Source of the DNA: Lachnospiraceae bacterium
Lineage (GTDB): Bacteria > Bacillota > Clostridia > Lachnospirales > Lachnospiraceae
DNA: 57,604 nucleotides
Direction: 5' to 3'
Assembly (NCBI GenBank): GCA_024687205.1
Contig: JAILES010000089.1
Span: 1-57,604 of the forward strand
Below are positions 33,541 through 43,108 of this stretch, piece after piece (within the stretch, counting starts at the first letter, position 1; each line of letters starts with the position of its first letter). Under the pieces are notes generated by a model. It saw only the letters and a program-made list of their open reading frames with translations, did not search any database and was not told where the DNA came from. Made by a program: the position numbers and the translations under genes.

Positions 33541-36081
33541 ATGAATCAGAATGAGGGGGAAAACAGATTTTTCCAGGCTTCCCACATGATGATACTCGGC
33601 ACCTATACTATACTTTCTGCAGCTCTTACAGCCGAAACGATCCTGATGGGATGGGAGAGCTGGGTGGTGGTGCCGCTGATCGCGGGCATGATACTGGCCT
33701 GGATACTGCATATCAGACAGAAACTCACTCCTGTGGCGAGGCTCTGGATCTATTCGGTGGAGATGATGCTCGCCTTCTTTTTCTACGGCATACATACCAC
33801 CAGTACTTTTGACATAGCGGCTCTGATGGGCGTCATCATCATGGTCTACACGATGACGGGACAGAAGTCACTTATCACTTTGTGTCAGGTCACTTACTAT
33901 ATCACCTTTATCTACGGCATAATACAGATGATAGCGGAGGACTCTGCCTTCGGCGGTCTGGAGATAAGCCGCTGCGTTCTTCATGTTATCCTCATAGCAA
34001 TGTGCGGCTGGATCGCCAGGAACATCATTGATAACTGGAACAAGGTCATGGGCAGATCCCACGAGGAGATCGAGGAACTGAAGACTGCCACCGAACGTCT
34101 TGATAATTTTCTTGCAAATGTTTCCCATGAGATAAGAACTCCGATCAATGCTGTAATGGGGCTTTCTTCTGTATTGCAGAAGGAAGAACTGCCGGAGCCG
34201 GTAATGGAAAATATAGTTTCCATTTCAAGGGCGGGACACCGCGTATCCGAGCAGATAGGCGATATACTTGATTTTACCGAGATCGATATGGGTAAGCTCC
34301 ATGCCAACAAGGAAAGCTATATGATCAATTCACTCGTGAATGATCTGCTGGTGCAGCTTTCCTATGTTGAAGATTACGGTCTTGATCTGGTGATAGACAT
34401 GGAGGCAGGGATACCTGCGGAACTGACGGGTGACGGTGCCAAGATCAAAAAGATACTCTGGCACATGATAACAAACGGATACAAGTTTTCACGGGAAGGC
34501 GGCGTATACGTACACATCTATCCGGTGCAGAGAGAGTACGGTATCAATCTGATACTTGAAGTGCAGGATACCGGCGTGGGTATGAGTGAGGATGAGATAG
34601 ACAATGTATATGATAAGTTTTACCAGTCGGATTCCGGAAGAGCCAGAACGGCCGGCGGTCTGGGCATAGGCATTCCCATAGTGAACGGTTTTGCAAAAGC
34701 CATGGACGGAGTATTAGCGATAGAGAGCACTCCGGGTGAGGGTACCACCGTAAGAGTCAGCGTACCCCAGGAAGTGGTGAACCATTCACCCTGTCTGTCG
34801 GTGGCTGATAAAAAGAACTGCGTGGTTGCAGGTTTCCTGGGCTTCATGACTACGGGACATCCCAAGATCCGCGAGTATTATATGCAGATGATAGCCCATC
34901 TTTCAAAAGGGCTTTCACTGGCCTTCCACAGAGTGCAGTCAAGGGAAGATCTGGAAGCGCTTCTGGAAAGGGAAAAGATAAGCCATCTGTTCGTGGGTAC
35001 CGGCGAGTATATCGAGAACAGGGATTACATAGATGAGCTTTCAGAAAAGATGAATGTTGCTCTGGTGGTGGACAGGGGCTTTAAGGGAGAAGTGGGAAGG
35101 ATGATCACGAAAATGCCCAAGCCTTTCTACGGATCACAGGTTGCAAATTTCCTGAATCATTCCTTTGATGCGGCAGCACTTCCGGGACAGGAAAAGATGA
35201 GCTTCCCGGGACTGCGTGCCCTGGTAGTTGATGATGAGCCCATGAATCTGCTGGTGGCAAAGGGCATCTTCGAAAGCTACGGAATGGAAGTAAGTACGGC
35301 ACCGGGAGGTGCGGAAGCCATAAAGCTGTGTACGCTGAACGAATACGATATCGTGTTCATGGATCATATGATGCCCGGCATGGATGGCGTGGAAGCGATG
35401 AAGCGCATAAAGCAGAGTGCAGCCAAGGCTAAGAAAGATATATGCATAGTGGCGCTTACCGCAAATGCCATAAGCTCCGCAAAGGAGATGTTTGTTTCCG
35501 AAGGCTTTGACGGTTTCATACCAAAGCCCATCGATACCACTGATCTTGAGCGCGTGCTGAAACATGTGCTGCCCAGATCTGCCATCGTTTATACCCGGGA
35601 AGAAAGCAAAACAGAGATATTGCCGGAAAGCATAATAACAAAGACGCAGCAGGATGAGTTTGCGGAACTGAAAGCCTGCGGGGTGGATACCGATGCGGGG
35701 ATCAAATACTGTGCGGGAGAAAAGGAATTCTACAAACAGCTGCTTGAAGAATACGTGAGAGACCGCAGTAAGAGGATAGAAGAGCTGCAGGGGTTTTTTG
35801 AAGAAGGAAACTGGAAGGATTATGCCATACGCGTACACGGGCTGAAGAGCACATCAAAGACGATAGGCGCCGGAACCCTGAGCGAACTGGCAAGGGAACT
35901 GGAGATGTCGGCCAAAGCAGGGGATGAAGCAATGATAAAGAAAAAACATCCTCAGCTGATACCCATGTACAAAAACGTTACTGCAGCAGTTATGAAATGT
36001 ATGGGGCTGACAGACAAAGAAGATACGGAAGACGATATACTGGAATTTGAACCTGACGGGGAGGAAGCAGATGGATCATAA
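33541..36081 (+). CDS. Hybrid sensor histidine kinase with receiver and Hpt domains
   Basis: Residues 1-170 are membrane segments (about six) with no large external domain. Next come a coiled coil, HisKA with FLANVSHEIRTPINAVMG (His196), HATPase with GVGMSED and GGLGIGIPI, and a degenerate receiver (about 435-555). A full receiver follows with FMDHMMPGMDG (Asp608), and a C-terminal Hpt domain with AIRVHGLKSTSKTIGA (His766). This gives a complete His-Asp-His relay. ATG 33541 has GAGGGAG upstream and is preferred to GTG 33532. It overlaps the next kinase gene by 11 bp. Confidence 0.93.
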   Translation: MNQNEGENRFFQASHMMILGTYTILSAALTAETILMGWESWVVVPLIAGMILAWILHIRQKLTPVARLWIYSVEMMLAFFFYGIHTTSTFDIAALMGVIIMVYTMTGQKSLITLCQVTYYITFIYGIIQMIAEDSAFGGLEISRCVLHVILIAMCGWIARNIIDNWNKVMGRSHEEIEELKTATERLDNFLANVSHEIRTPINAVMGLSSVLQKEELPEPVMENIVSISRAGHRVSEQIGDILDFTEIDMGKLHANKESYMINSLVNDLLVQLSYVEDYGLDLVIDMEAGIPAELTGDGAKIKKILWHMITNGYKFSREGGVYVHIYPVQREYGINLILEVQDTGVGMSEDEIDNVYDKFYQSDSGRARTAGGLGIGIPIVNGFAKAMDGVLAIESTPGEGTTVRVSVPQEVVNHSPCLSVADKKNCVVAGFLGFMTTGHPKIREYYMQMIAHLSKGLSLAFHRVQSREDLEALLEREKISHLFVGTGEYIENRDYIDELSEKMNVALVVDRGFKGEVGRMITKMPKPFYGSQVANFLNHSFDAAALPGQEKMSFPGLRALVVDDEPMNLLVAKGIFESYGMEVSTAPGGAEAIKLCTLNEYDIVFMDHMMPGMDGVEAMKRIKQSAAKAKKDICIVALTANAISSAKEMFVSEGFDGFIPKPIDTTDLERVLKHVLPRSAIVYTREESKTEILPESIITKTQQDEFAELKACGVDTDAGIKYCAGEKEFYKQLLEEYVRDRSKRIEELQGFFEEGNWKDYAIRVHGLKSTSKTIGAGTLSELARELEMSAKAGDEAMIKKKHPQLIPMYKNVTAAVMKCMGLTDKEDTEDDILEFEPDGEEADGS

Positions 36082-38728
36082 TACCCTGAAGGAACATGAA
36101 AAAGAAAACAGGATGAGACATTTTAAGGTACTCAGCATGTGTACCCTTCCGGTCATGATAGCATATTTCGTTATCATGTATATTCTCGGTTACAGCAATA
36201 CCTCATCTCTTATGACGGCAGTGACTGTCATGGCTCTTACCGCTGATCTGCTGCTCACTCTGTCCGGCATCAGGAAGGGGAGCCCGGGAGTGGTGGCTCC
36301 TCTCATCGCTCTTATTCAGATACTCATTATCATCCCGGTCTTTGTATCAATGGGAAGTTTTTCTCTCGGAAGTACCATATGGTTTGCACTGACCGTGCTC
36401 TATATTGCGATCATCATCGAGAACGGTATCAAGTATGCGCTGTATGCACTGGAAGCCGTGATGGCGGCCTATATGCATTATTACTTCTATGTATCGGCGG
36501 CAATGCAGGAACATACCCTGGCCGATTATATCGCATGTTATATTGGAGTGTTCCTTGTGTGCCTTATGATAGTGATGATGGTCAGATACGAGATAGGCCT
36601 GCAGAAGGAAGCTGCCGAAAGAGCAATGCTTCAGGCTGCCGAGATAGAAGAACTCAATCGCGCACAGAACCGTTTCTTCTCAAGCATGAGTCATGAGATA
36701 CGTACACCGATCAATACCATAATAGGTCTCAACGAAATGATACTTCGTGAAGAGATATCAGAGGAAGTGGCTGAGGATGCGAGGAACATCCGATCCGCAT
36801 CCAAGATACTGCTCTCGCTGATCAACGATATCCTCGATATGTCCAAGATAGAATCGGGTAAGATGGATATCATAAAGGCACCCTATGATGTGGGAAAGAT
36901 GCTGAGTGAAGTCAGCAATATGATATGGGGACGTGCTACAGAGAAGGGACTGAAATTTACCATAGATGTGGATCCGGGTATGCCGAGCCAGCTGTATTCG
37001 GATGAAGTAAGGATAAAACAGATACTTATAAATCTGTTGAACAATGCTGTTAAGTATACCAGGGAGGGAAGAGTGTCCCTGTCCGTGCACTGCAGGAATA
37101 CTGACAGCGGCAAAGTCCTTGTGACTTATTCGGTTGATGATACGGGTATTGGTATCAGGAAGGAGAGCATGCCTCATCTTTTTGATGCCTTCAGGCGTGA
37201 GGATGAACAGAAGAACCGTTTTATTGAAGGCACCGGTCTCGGGCTTTCCATAGTAAAACTGCTTGCAGAACTGTTGGGCGGCGAACTGTCCGTAAACAGT
37301 GTTTATACTAAGGGCTCTACCTTTACCGTTTCCATAGAACAGGAGATAACGGATGACAAGCCCATCGGAAAGTTTGATTTAAGCAAACTCAAGAACGATG
37401 ATGCGGGAAACAGATATCATCAGAGTTTTGAAGCTCCCGATGCAAGGGTTCTGATAGTAGATGACAACAGAGCCAACATACTGGTAGCCACCAAGCTGCT
37501 CAGGGATACAAAGGTGATCGTGGATACCGCTTACAGCGGGAGAGAGGCTCTGGAACTGACGTTGCAGCACCGCTATGATGTGATATTCATGGATCACATG
37601 ATGCCGGAGATGGATGGTATAGAATGTCTGCGTGCCATCAGACAGCAGCCCGGCGGACTTAATAAAGATGTTTCGGTGGTGGCTCTCACAGCAAATGCGG
37701 GAAATGATAACAAAGCCTTATACAGGAGAGAAGGTTTTGATGAGTACATTGTAAAACCCATAGAAGGAAATGTGCTGGAAGCCGTACTGCTAAAGCTGCT
37801 TCCGGAGAAGCTGGTAAATGCCTACGGTTCGGAAAGAGAGAAGTATGCTTCCGAAGATGTGGTGAGAGAAATGAGAAAGAAGAAACCCATACTGATCACC
37901 ACTGACAGCATCTGCGATCTGCCTGCGGAACTGATAGCAAGGAATTCCGTTTCGGTGCTGCCCTACAGAGTGCATCTGAACGGGAAGGTATTTGCCGACG
38001 GTATCGAAGCTCAGGGAGATGTGATACTCAGATATATGGAAGACATGGATCTGAGTGCCAGGAGTGAGGCTCCCGAAGTGGAGGAGTATGAGGAATTCTT
38101 TTCGGAACAGTTAAGCGATGCACAGCATATACTGCATATATCAATGGCTAAGTATGCCAGCCGCGGATTTGAAAATGCAAGTGAAGCCTCATTATCTTTT
38201 TACAATGTAAAGGTGATCGATTCCGGCCATCTTTCAAGCGGCACCGGGATAATGGTGCTTGCGGCAATGGAACTTATCGACAAGGGTATCACCGATGAAG
38301 ATGAACTGGGTGAGCGTCTCGATGAGATAAAAGAAAGGATACAGACCAGTTTCATCGTTGATAATGCGGCTTACCTTAACAGGGGAGGAAGACTCTCTGA
38401 CCGCATATACAGGCTGAGCAATGCTTTTATGATGCATCCCGTGATAGTGCTGAAGAACAGCAGGATGAGCGTAGGCGGCATCCTGATCGGATCAAGCGAA
38501 AAAGTAAGACATGCATATATCAGGAAGGCGCTGAAGAATAAAGAAAGCATAGAAAGGAGCGTGCTGTTCATAACCTATGCGGGACTTAAAAAATCCGAAG
38601 CGGAAGCCATAAGGGACGAAGTACTGACGATCGTTAAATTTGAAAAAGTATATCTGCAGAAGGCATCCCCCGCAATATCGATAAACTGCGGGCCGGGAAC
38701 TTTCGGCCTTCTGTTCATGAGGAGATAG
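36071..38728 (+). CDS. Hybrid histidine kinase-receiver fused to a C-terminal DegV domain
   Basis: The 885-aa product has about six membrane segments (residues 18-170), HisKA with FFSSMSHEIRTPINTIIG (His208), HATPase with DDTGIGI and GTGLGLSIVKL, and a receiver with FMDHMMPEMDG (Asp508). The last 280 residues (from about 606) are a complete DegV domain: ILITTDSICDLP, VIDSGHLSSGTG, DNAAYLNRGGRLS and the final NCGPGTFGLLF. DegV proteins bind fatty acids and serve fatty-acid kinase in other bacteria. Here the domain replaces the Hpt of the upstream paralogue. ATG 36071 with GGGGAGGAAG upstream is preferred to TTG 36047. Confidence 0.92.
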   Translation: MDHNTLKEHEKENRMRHFKVLSMCTLPVMIAYFVIMYILGYSNTSSLMTAVTVMALTADLLLTLSGIRKGSPGVVAPLIALIQILIIIPVFVSMGSFSLGSTIWFALTVLYIAIIIENGIKYALYALEAVMAAYMHYYFYVSAAMQEHTLADYIACYIGVFLVCLMIVMMVRYEIGLQKEAAERAMLQAAEIEELNRAQNRFFSSMSHEIRTPINTIIGLNEMILREEISEEVAEDARNIRSASKILLSLINDILDMSKIESGKMDIIKAPYDVGKMLSEVSNMIWGRATEKGLKFTIDVDPGMPSQLYSDEVRIKQILINLLNNAVKYTREGRVSLSVHCRNTDSGKVLVTYSVDDTGIGIRKESMPHLFDAFRREDEQKNRFIEGTGLGLSIVKLLAELLGGELSVNSVYTKGSTFTVSIEQEITDDKPIGKFDLSKLKNDDAGNRYHQSFEAPDARVLIVDDNRANILVATKLLRDTKVIVDTAYSGREALELTLQHRYDVIFMDHMMPEMDGIECLRAIRQQPGGLNKDVSVVALTANAGNDNKALYRREGFDEYIVKPIEGNVLEAVLLKLLPEKLVNAYGSEREKYASEDVVREMRKKKPILITTDSICDLPAELIARNSVSVLPYRVHLNGKVFADGIEAQGDVILRYMEDMDLSARSEAPEVEEYEEFFSEQLSDAQHILHISMAKYASRGFENASEASLSFYNVKVIDSGHLSSGTGIMVLAAMELIDKGITDEDELGERLDEIKERIQTSFIVDNAAYLNRGGRLSDRIYRLSNAFMMHPVIVLKNSRMSVGGILIGSSEKVRHAYIRKALKNKESIERSVLFITYAGLKKSEAEAIRDEVLTIVKFEKVYLQKASPAISINCGPGTFGLLFMRR

Positions 38729-38730
38729 GA

Positions 38731-40620
38731 ATGCTGGAAAAGACCATATATATGAATATGGCCGCGATCCCCATCTATATCATCATATGGGTGACCACGG
38801 TGTTCAGGAAGATGACGAAAGGGCGCACCAATGTTATTTTTCTGCTGCTGACGGGAACGGCATTTCTTACCGTGCTTTCAGAACTTTTTTCAAGATTTTC
38901 GATGAACGCTTTTCCTTTGAGCGAGACGCAGGTAAAGATCGTAAAGGCAGCGGATTATGTTTATTTCATTACGCGCAACGCAAGCAATCTGATATATATC
39001 TATTTTATCTTTTCGGTAACAAGGACCTGGTACCGTATCAGGGCATTATGGAAAAAACTTGTCATAGCGATCCCTTTTATCGCGGTGCTCGTGATGCTGG
39101 CCTTCAATGAATATAACGGTTACGTCTTTACGGTTACTGCCGAGAGAGGCTATGACAGGGGCAGCAGGATACTTGTACTCTATCTTCTTGCAATGATATA
39201 TTTTGCCTTCGGTACCATATACGTCACCTTATGCAGACATCTTCTTGACCGGGGAGAATGGACGGTCATGATCACCATGTACGCCTCCAATCTTGTTGCT
39301 GTGCTGGTACAGCTTTTCTATCCCAAAATGCTGGTCGAATGCTATTTCACAAGCATAAGCATACTCTTCATAGTGCTGTTTGTGCAGAGACCGGAAAAGC
39401 AGGTCGATATGAGTACGGGACTTCCGGGTTACCGTGCTTTCTGTGAGGAACTGAGAAAGATAAGATCAACGGGACAGTCCGTGCAGATGATAATCTCAAG
39501 TATCAGCAATGCGAATGAGGTAAGAAGATTTCTCGGTGAAGACGAATACTTTGAATATATCCATTCCATTGACAGAGTGATAAGGGAATATGCGGATAAA
39601 GAAAAGAAAGCTTTCGAATTATATTTTGAAGAGCCGGGCTGCATCTATATAATCACCGATGATCCGAAGTATAATCCTGTACAGGCAATACCGGATATAA
39701 GAAGAAGGGTACGGAAGGGAAGCGAGAGATTCAGGATGCGTGGAGCTATCCCTGATATACGTATAGTGGCGGTCCGCTTTCCGGAGGATATCCCGGATGT
39801 CGGTGAATTCCTGAGATTCGGACACAGCTTCATGCGTTTTGCGAACGTTGACAAAGTATTCACGCGGGCGTCGGAGATAACGAAGCTGCGTGAATACGGC
39901 ATAGAAGCACATATGGGAGAAATACTGGACAGAGCCTTGGACGGATCCAAACTTAAGATCAGTTACAAACCCGTATATTCGGAAAGCGAGGGCAGATACG
40001 TTTCAGCGGAAGCGGTTATCAGTCTTGATGATGAAGAATTCGGAGAGATGGATGATGTGATGATCACCGAAGCAGCGGAAAACAGGGGAATGATAATAAG
40101 GCTCGGTGAGTATGTGCTGGATAAGGTATTTGCTTTTGTCGGCAGTGAAGAGTTTGAACTCTGTTCCTATGACTGCGTGGATATACCGGTATCGGTGACA
40201 CAGTGCATGCAGATGGACTTTATCGATCTGATATGGAGACTGCGTGAAAAATATGATGTGCATCCGGAAAAGATATGTCTGTGCATAAGAGAATCCGCAT
40301 ACGAAAACATGAGCGCGGTGATGAATGAAAACCTGAACAAGCTGGCAATGCAGGGATACGGTCTGTGTCTTGACGGTTACGGAAACGGATACTCAAATAT
40401 CAGGCGTATACTTGAACTGCCCATCAGGTCGGTGAGACTGGATAAGAGTATGATAGCCGCAGCAAGCGGCGAGGCAGGCAAAGCGGTTTTGGAAGGATCC
40501 ATTAAGATGTTAAAAAGCATTCCTCTTGAAGTGATATGCCGGGGAGCAGATGATGAAGAGACTGCGGAGATGCTTATAAACATGGGTTGTGAATTCTTAC
40601 AGGGGGAGTATTATAAATAA
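38731..40620 (+). CDS. 7TM sensor protein with degenerate GGDEF and EAL domains
   Basis: Seven hydrophobic segments fill about residues 8-220, like the 7TM N-terminal region of sensor kinases. DMSTGLPGYRAF marks the start of a GGDEF-like domain, but GGDEF itself is missing (LYFEEPGCIYIITDD at that place). The C-terminal domain follows the EAL layout: EAV instead of EAL, CIRESAYE for the ITES strand, CLDGYGNGYSNIRRI for DDFGTGYSSL, and CEFLQGEYY for the QGYYF end. Several catalytic residues are lost, so both domains are probably inactive and may only bind nucleotide. It starts 2 bp after the kinase-DegV gene and ends the operon. Confidence 0.82.
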   Translation: MLEKTIYMNMAAIPIYIIIWVTTVFRKMTKGRTNVIFLLLTGTAFLTVLSELFSRFSMNAFPLSETQVKIVKAADYVYFITRNASNLIYIYFIFSVTRTWYRIRALWKKLVIAIPFIAVLVMLAFNEYNGYVFTVTAERGYDRGSRILVLYLLAMIYFAFGTIYVTLCRHLLDRGEWTVMITMYASNLVAVLVQLFYPKMLVECYFTSISILFIVLFVQRPEKQVDMSTGLPGYRAFCEELRKIRSTGQSVQMIISSISNANEVRRFLGEDEYFEYIHSIDRVIREYADKEKKAFELYFEEPGCIYIITDDPKYNPVQAIPDIRRRVRKGSERFRMRGAIPDIRIVAVRFPEDIPDVGEFLRFGHSFMRFANVDKVFTRASEITKLREYGIEAHMGEILDRALDGSKLKISYKPVYSESEGRYVSAEAVISLDDEEFGEMDDVMITEAAENRGMIIRLGEYVLDKVFAFVGSEEFELCSYDCVDIPVSVTQCMQMDFIDLIWRLREKYDVHPEKICLCIRESAYENMSAVMNENLNKLAMQGYGLCLDGYGNGYSNIRRILELPIRSVRLDKSMIAAASGEAGKAVLEGSIKMLKSIPLEVICRGADDEETAEMLINMGCEFLQGEYYK

Positions 40621-40654
40621 TACAATTATTGCTTCACTTTTGCATCGGACAGGA

Positions 40655-40663
40655 TGATATTAT
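40655..40663 (+). promoter_or_regulatory. Possible extended -10 promoter of the twin-paralogue operon
   Basis: TGATATTAT is an extended -10 (TATTAT 40658-40663) in the 93-bp gap before the 793-aa gene. No good -35 lies at 17 bp, so this is tentative. Confidence 0.4.
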
Positions 40664-40713
40664 TTCTAAGGTAGCTGAAATTGGCGTTTTAAATTTCAAA
40701 GGGGGAGAAAATT

Positions 40714-43095
40714 ATGCCAAAGATCACAGAAATGAATGCAACAGATCTGTCATATGCATTACGAAGAGGTTTTGAAAGAAGCGATAAAAAAGGAAAGATC
40801 GAACTCGCGATGGATGTGATGGGGATCCTGAACGGCGATCCCGAACTGGAAAAGAAGAATCCGGAACAGCATAAGGCACTTACGGAGTTCATCAAATCTC
40901 TGTTCAGGAGAAAAGACAGGAACGGAAAGCTGGACGGAAATGCCGTAAATGATTTCATATCGGATCTGAACGATTATCAGATGGAACTGACTGAAGAATA
41001 CAGCACGATGCTGGACGGGGATCTGACCGAGGAAGCAGTGGGAAAAAGAGTACAGCTCGATCAGCTGTCGGAACTGTTCAACCTCGCTTCCATGGAAGCG
41101 GACAGCGATCCTCTGTTTGCTGAATGGAATGAAGCGCATCCGGATGAGCGGCTGACTACGGCTTCAATCAGAGAAAACATAAAACAGGATCTTGACAGAA
41201 AGAACGCAGCTATTCCGGGAGATGCATGGGAACCCATAGGAGCTATCCCTTCCAAGGAAAAGGCTGCATATGTAAAAGCAGGTATGATGCAGGATGAACA
41301 GGCTGCAGCGTTCCGTGCCCGGAAAGCAGCCGCAGATGTTGCGGGACATATGGACAGGCTTGAAGCTGCTACAGCGGATATCCTTACCGATCCTTTCGAG
41401 AGAATGGTGCGTATGGCGGAAGAGGGACACTACCGTCAGGTCGTTGAGCAGTTTGTGGATCTGAATTTTAAGGTGGCAAAAGGAAGCGCTACACCCGAAG
41501 AGACCAGGACACTCAGGGCTTTTGAAGAATATGCCAGCAAAGTGGCGTCGAAGGACGATGCAAGAGGAATATATATTCCCGAAAGGAGTACGGCCTTTAT
41601 CTCGCATTTCCTCGAAGAGATGGCCCTGTACCGTGCCGAGCTGATCGTGGAGAGCGGCAGGATCTATGATCAGCATGCGGCGGACATAAGAAACGGCAGA
41701 GTGCCGGGAACCGAGGCTTACCGCAACAATGAAACTGCAATAAGAGATCTGGCCGGCAATATGATGAACAACAGTGATGCCTACCTGAAGGCCACGATAG
41801 CGGCAAACGGTATCAGCATGCTGGTAATACCTTTTGATGCCACTGAAGTGAGTCCGGATATAATAGAGAGGCTGGAACTTAAGAGTCCGCTGATAGGCGA
41901 TTTCAAAACACAGCTCAGTAAGATGACGGAAGAATACGGAAAGTCGCTGCAGATGCCGGGGCAGAGAAGCTTTGATCACGGCAGTATCTCAATGCCCGAC
42001 AGTGTGCTGGAGGGTAAATACGGAATAAAGCTGCAGGGAAATGCCTTTGTTATACCGGAAGGACCTGAGGCAGAGGCTAATGCACATGAGCTTGAAGGGA
42101 AAAGTGCAAAGAGAGGTCTGCGGGCAGTGGACGCTTATATACATAACCGTGATGCCGCAAAGGAAATTGCCCGCGTACAGCTTCAAGCCATGCAGGAAAT
42201 GATTAGTAAAAGCAGGAATAACTCTAAGGAATTCATGGATCTGATGTATGCTCTCGGAGACGTGGCTATTATAGATGATAATGATTCGCCGCATCTGGTA
42301 CAGGAGAGACTTCAGACGCTGAAGGAAGCATCAGAAGCTTATATGGAAAGGATAGACGGCAGTATCTTCAGAGGTGTGAGAGCGGACGGAAGAGCAAGAA
42401 GAGAGCTGGCCGGAAACCTTGCGGAATTTGCAACAGCTCAGATGGATACACTTGAAAAGCTGATAGACGGCGGGGTAAATGAATTTAAGCCTGTCAGGGC
42501 GCAGCGTACCAGGCTTGAGGTGGATGATCTGTATAACGATCTGACCAAGCATGAGGCAGAGCTCCAAAGTGCTGCTCCTGCTGTAGCAGCAGAGCCCGAA
42601 AGTCCTCGCCATCAGATCACTTACGGTCAGACGGCACCTGAGGTGCAGCATATAGCAATGGAAGAGACCCTACACATTCCTGAGCCCCAGCAGGGAGTAA
42701 GGATCGGCGTAGACGGAAAACACCAGATCACCTACGGACAAACGGAGCCTCAGGTGATGCATGTTGCGGAGACAACTGCGCCGCAGCAGCCCCAGCAGGC
42801 ATCGGTGATACCCGAAGATCCCAGGCGTCAGATCACTTACGGTCAGACTGAGCCCCAGGTGCAGCATGCAATAAGGGAAGAGAGCGTGCAGCAGCCGAAG
42901 CGTGCAAGGGTAACCAATATCGGCAATCTGATGAGAGAGCAGAGAGAAGCCGAAGGACGGCCTGCAGAGAAGAACAGTGTCCGTGAAGAAGTATTGCGTA
43001 AGAGAGAAGCGATAATGCAGAAGCGCCGTGAGAATGAAGCGGCAGGTAAAGTAAGTGACGGAAAGAACCAGTTGCAGCAGGGAATGAAAAAGTAA
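40714..43095 (+). CDS. Large protein of unknown function, paralogue A (793 aa)
   Basis: I do not recognise the family. It is a soluble, acidic, mostly helical protein with no signal peptide or membrane segment. The first 60 residues (ATDLSYALRRGFERSDKKGK, then EQHKALTEFIKSLF, then NGKLDGNAVNDFI) match the start of the next gene's product in order. Both also share SIFRGVRADGRARRELA-like and terminal VREEVLRKREAIMQKRRE segments. Near the C-terminus, a QITYGQTxPxVxH motif occurs three times (residues 633, 670 and 705) in a Pro/Gln-rich linker. AAAGGGGGAG precedes ATG 40714. It is encoded with paralogue B and a DUF6935 protein, directly after the c-di-GMP/kinase operon. Confidence 0.88.
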   Translation: MPKITEMNATDLSYALRRGFERSDKKGKIELAMDVMGILNGDPELEKKNPEQHKALTEFIKSLFRRKDRNGKLDGNAVNDFISDLNDYQMELTEEYSTMLDGDLTEEAVGKRVQLDQLSELFNLASMEADSDPLFAEWNEAHPDERLTTASIRENIKQDLDRKNAAIPGDAWEPIGAIPSKEKAAYVKAGMMQDEQAAAFRARKAAADVAGHMDRLEAATADILTDPFERMVRMAEEGHYRQVVEQFVDLNFKVAKGSATPEETRTLRAFEEYASKVASKDDARGIYIPERSTAFISHFLEEMALYRAELIVESGRIYDQHAADIRNGRVPGTEAYRNNETAIRDLAGNMMNNSDAYLKATIAANGISMLVIPFDATEVSPDIIERLELKSPLIGDFKTQLSKMTEEYGKSLQMPGQRSFDHGSISMPDSVLEGKYGIKLQGNAFVIPEGPEAEANAHELEGKSAKRGLRAVDAYIHNRDAAKEIARVQLQAMQEMISKSRNNSKEFMDLMYALGDVAIIDDNDSPHLVQERLQTLKEASEAYMERIDGSIFRGVRADGRARRELAGNLAEFATAQMDTLEKLIDGGVNEFKPVRAQRTRLEVDDLYNDLTKHEAELQSAAPAVAAEPESPRHQITYGQTAPEVQHIAMEETLHIPEPQQGVRIGVDGKHQITYGQTEPQVMHVAETTAPQQPQQASVIPEDPRRQITYGQTEPQVQHAIREESVQQPKRARVTNIGNLMREQREAEGRPAEKNSVREEVLRKREAIMQKRRENEAAGKVSDGKNQLQQGMKK

Positions 43096-43108
43096 AGGGG
43101 GTAAAAAA

